23,946 nt of DNA from Firmicutes bacterium UBA3936 (GTDB lineage: Bacteria; Bacillota; Dethiobacteria; Dethiobacterales; Dethiobacteraceae), in the NCBI GenBank assembly GCA_002385745.1, contig DGEC01000085.1, forward strand, positions 1 to 23,946, written 5' to 3'. The notes below the pieces were generated by a model, which searched no databases, was not told the origin of the DNA, and saw only the letters and a program-made list of their open reading frames with translations. Of this stretch, positions 21,821-23,946 are shown piece by piece. Made by a program: the position numbers and the translations under genes. The number at the start of each line of letters is the position of its first letter. Positions within the stretch are counted from its first letter, which is position 1.

Positions 21821-23443
21821 TTACTCTACGGAGAAAAGATAATAGTAGAAAGGCTGACCTCCCTCATATAGCTCCACATCGCACCCGTCGTATAGTTCCT
21901 CAAGCTCGCTCTGCAGCTCCGCAGCCGCCTCGCCCGGTACATCTTCCCCATTATAAAGAGTTATAACTTCCGATTCTTCATCAATCATTCTCTCAAGCAA
22001 TTCCTTAACTACCCGGTTTATATCCTTGCCTACGGTAACGATATCATCCTCTATAAGTCCGATAATATCCCCTTCATGTATTTCAAGGCCGTTAACCCTG
22101 CTGTTGCAAACAGCGTAGGTCACCGCAGCCGATTTGACTTTATTCTTTTCTTTATCCATTACTGCCACATTCTGTTCCAATGTCCCTTCGGAAGCAAAGG
22201 CCAGCATGGCGGCAATTCCCTGAGGTATTGAGCGTGTCTCTACCACTCTTACTTCCTTGTCTATTAATTCGCTCACCTGCTTTGCCGCCATAATGATATT
22301 TTTATTATTGGGAAGAATTATAATTTCTTTTTGCGGCACTTCTTTAACTGCCGCCAAAATATCTTCTGTGCTTGGATTCATCGTCTGTCCGCCGCGGACA
22401 ACATTAGACACCCCCAAACTGGTAAAAATTTCAGTCAGACCGCCGCCTGCGGCTACTGCAATCACCGCTATACCCGCGGCAGGTACGGCAGCAGCGGGTT
22501 TGTCATTTTCGCTTAAAGACAGCAAATCCGCATGCTGCTCCCGCATATTATCAACTTTAATATTGTGCAGTGTTCCGAAAACTATGCATTTCTGCAAAAT
22601 GATACCCGGATTGTTTGTGTGTATGTGGATTTTAACTGTGTTTGCGTCACCGACGGCAAGGGTTGAATCACCATAGTCGCTAATTTCGGCGCGTATTTTC
22701 TCCGGTTCCAAGTTCTTTCCTCTCACAATTAGTTCGGTGCAATACCCAAATTCAATATCCTCTGTCTGGAAAGCATCCATGGCACGCTGCGGTGCATCCT
22801 CTTCCACTTCAACAACAACTTCCGGAATATCTTCACCGGACAGGCAGTAAAGAAAACCCCTGTAAATTTCAAGCAATCCTTTTCCTCCGGCGTCAACTAC
22901 TCCCGCCTCTTTCAGGACCGGGAGCATATCCGGGGTTTTTTTCAGCACAGCCTCCGCATGCTGTACAACGTCACACATCATCTGTACAAAACCCGCGCCG
23001 CGGTTTGCCGAACTGACCGCCATTTTGGCGCTTTCCCGGGCAATTGTCAACATGGTCCCTTCAACAGGCTTCATTACAGCCTTATAGGCTGAATACACCC
23101 CGCTCTGCATGGCCAAAGCCAGCTCGCGCGGCGATATACTTTCTTTGCCTTCCAGGTTTTTGGCAAAACCTCTGAATATCTGAGACAAAATAACTCCGGA
23201 ATTTCCCCTTGCTCCTAAAAGGGAGCCACTGGCCACCGCTGAAGCAACAGCTGCCACAGATTCCCCGCCAACTTTCTCAACTTCAGCCAAAGCCGAACGC
23301 ATTGTCAAGCTCATATTAGTACCGGTATCCCCGTCCGGAACAGGAAATGTATTCATCGCATTGATAATTTCTTTATTGTTTTCCAGGAGGCGGGCACCGG
23401 CTGTTAGCATCCTTCTTAAATCAGACCCCAATAGCTGCTCCAT
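21821..23443 (-). CDS. fakA: Fatty acid kinase FakA (DAK1/YloV family)
   Basis: Phosphorylates FakB-bound fatty acids to acyl-phosphate for phospholipid synthesis. The 540-residue product has an N-terminal DhaL-like kinase domain (about 8-198), where NTFPVPDGDTGTNMS holds the metal-binding Asp37 and Asp39 and the LLGARGNSGVILSQ loop binds ATP. A middle domain (about 230-310) has the metal-ligand motif VKIHIHTNNPG. A C-terminal DegV-like domain follows. Start ATG 23441-23443 has a GGAGG-like site upstream and is 12 nt from the asp23 stop. Gene order asp23, fakA, fakB is a familiar Firmicutes cluster. Confidence 0.95.
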   Translation of the reverse strand: MEQLLGSDLRRMLTAGARLLENNKEIINAMNTFPVPDGDTGTNMSLTMRSALAEVEKVGGESVAAVASAVASGSLLGARGNSGVILSQIFRGFAKNLEGKESISPRELALAMQSGVYSAYKAVMKPVEGTMLTIARESAKMAVSSANRGAGFVQMMCDVVQHAEAVLKKTPDMLPVLKEAGVVDAGGKGLLEIYRGFLYCLSGEDIPEVVVEVEEDAPQRAMDAFQTEDIEFGYCTELIVRGKNLEPEKIRAEISDYGDSTLAVGDANTVKIHIHTNNPGIILQKCIVFGTLHNIKVDNMREQHADLLSLSENDKPAAAVPAAGIAVIAVAAGGGLTEIFTSLGVSNVVRGGQTMNPSTEDILAAVKEVPQKEIIILPNNKNIIMAAKQVSELIDKEVRVVETRSIPQGIAAMLAFASEGTLEQNVAVMDKEKNKVKSAAVTYAVCNSRVNGLEIHEGDIIGLIEDDIVTVGKDINRVVKELLERMIDEESEVITLYNGEDVPGEAAAELQSELEELYDGCDVELYEGGQPFYYYLFSVE

Positions 23444-23455
23444 CTGCTACGCCTC

Positions 23456-23818
23456 CTATTTTTCTGCCACTCTAACTCCCTGAACGTGGATATTTACCTG
23501 CGACACATTTAGACCCGTCAGGCTCTCAATGGTATACTTAACCTTCTCCTGTACATTTATTGCCACTTCGGGTATTTTTATACCATAAGAGACAATTATA
23601 TACAAATCAACTTTCAACTGGTTGTCGACCTGAGTTACTTCAACACCACGACTCAAATTGTCACGGCCAAGCAGCTCGGCAATGCCGTCTTTTAACTTTG
23701 CCCGTGTAGACATGCCAAGCAAACCGTAGCACTCAATAGCCGCTACACCGGCAAGAGTGGCGATCAACTCCTCTGATATGACCACTTCACCCAGATCAGT
23801 TACTATCCTGTTGGTCAT
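23456..23818 (-). CDS. Asp23/YloU family envelope stress response protein
   Basis: A 120-residue Asp23-family protein, a small soluble protein linked in Gram-positive bacteria to the cell envelope; its precise role is unclear. Family marks are ITDLGEVVIS-like opening residues (TDLGEVVISEELIATLAG), VDLYIIVSYG and the closing VNIHVQGVR. The start at ATG 23816-23818 has GGAGG 6 nt upstream; the longer frame to 23866 has no site and reads through the leader. First visible gene of the asp23-fakA-fakB operon. In many Firmicutes rpmB is next door, beyond this window. Confidence 0.93.
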   Translation of the reverse strand: MTNRIVTDLGEVVISEELIATLAGVAAIECYGLLGMSTRAKLKDGIAELLGRDNLSRGVEVTQVDNQLKVDLYIIVSYGIKIPEVAINVQEKVKYTIESLTGLNVSQVNIHVQGVRVAEK

Positions 23819-23865
23819 CTTGTACCTCCTGTTATACACTGGAATGAAAGTCAACCTGCCAACCA

Positions 23866-23880
23866 ATTATACCAATTATA
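23866..23880 (-). promoter_or_regulatory. Tandem -10 boxes upstream of asp23
   Basis: On the minus strand TATAAT occurs twice, 9 bp apart (23875-23880 and 23866-23871), from a tandem TATAATTGG repeat about 50-60 nt before the asp23 start. The -35 regions are weak (TTTCAT for the second), so which one is used is unknown. Confidence 0.4.
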
Positions 23881-23946
23881 ACAGAAAATGAAAGTCTTTG
23901 CGAGTAGTTATTATTCCATAAAAAATATAATATTCCTGCCGGCAAA

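Noticed and set aside
1..23946. CRISPR arrays, insertion sequences, prophage or known defence genes
   Set aside because: No repeat-spacer pattern, transposase, integrase or defence-family protein was seen in any long frame.

Overview
The window reads as a low-to-mid GC, spore-forming anaerobic Firmicute of the Clostridia, perhaps Peptococcaceae/Syntrophomonadaceae-like. The support is an alpha/beta-type small acid-soluble spore protein gene with a sigma-G-like promoter, an oxygen-independent HemZ-type radical SAM enzyme, a glycyl-radical-enzyme activase, the Asp23/FakA/DegV cluster, strong GGAGG ribosome sites and frequent GTG/TTG starts. The genus is an inference from gene content only. No IS element, phage gene, CRISPR array or recognisable defence system is visible, and most of the window is chromosomal housekeeping and transport DNA.

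Layout. 1-240: tRNA-Lys(TTT), tRNA-Leu(CAG) and a terminator. 363-1544 (+): hemZ, apparently lacking the family's N-terminal domain. 3410-1630 (-): speD-speE-ndk, with a palindrome in the leader. 5287-3611 (-): a membrane PAS-GGDEF-HD-GYP protein whose HD motif reads RD. 7061-5385 (-): the conserved ACT (UPF0237) / UPF0210 pair. 12643-7166 (-): a complete five-gene oligopeptide ABC transporter (lipoprotein, two permeases, two ATPases). 12870-13301 (+): a CBS-domain protein that seems to start at ATC. It ends tail-to-tail with an SRAP/YedK protein (13938-13288, -) across a perfect 14-bp palindrome. 15857-14144 (-): an SDR reductase overlapping an orphan glycyl-radical activase. 19930-16035 (-): a second four-gene oligopeptide transporter with no binding-protein gene. 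About 570 bp follow without a gene. 20787-20542 (-): SASP. 23818-20950 (-): asp23, fakA and a degV/fakB gene.

How the genes work together. SpeD makes decarboxylated AdoMet, the aminopropyl donor that SpeE uses for polyamines. Both transporters are Opp/Dpp type, and all four ATPases carry the C-terminal four-cysteine signature. FakA and the DegV-family FakB together form a fatty-acid kinase that feeds exogenous fatty acids into phospholipid synthesis. The SDR and activase are translationally coupled, but their glycyl-radical partner enzyme is not in the window.

The observations most worth checking are the ATC start, the palindromic convergent gene end, the H-to-R change in the HD-GYP domain, C55 in tRNA-Lys, the orphan activase, the shortened HemZ, and a 16-bp motif shared by the upstream regions of the two peptide transporters. 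I did not find a clear previously undescribed multi-gene system.
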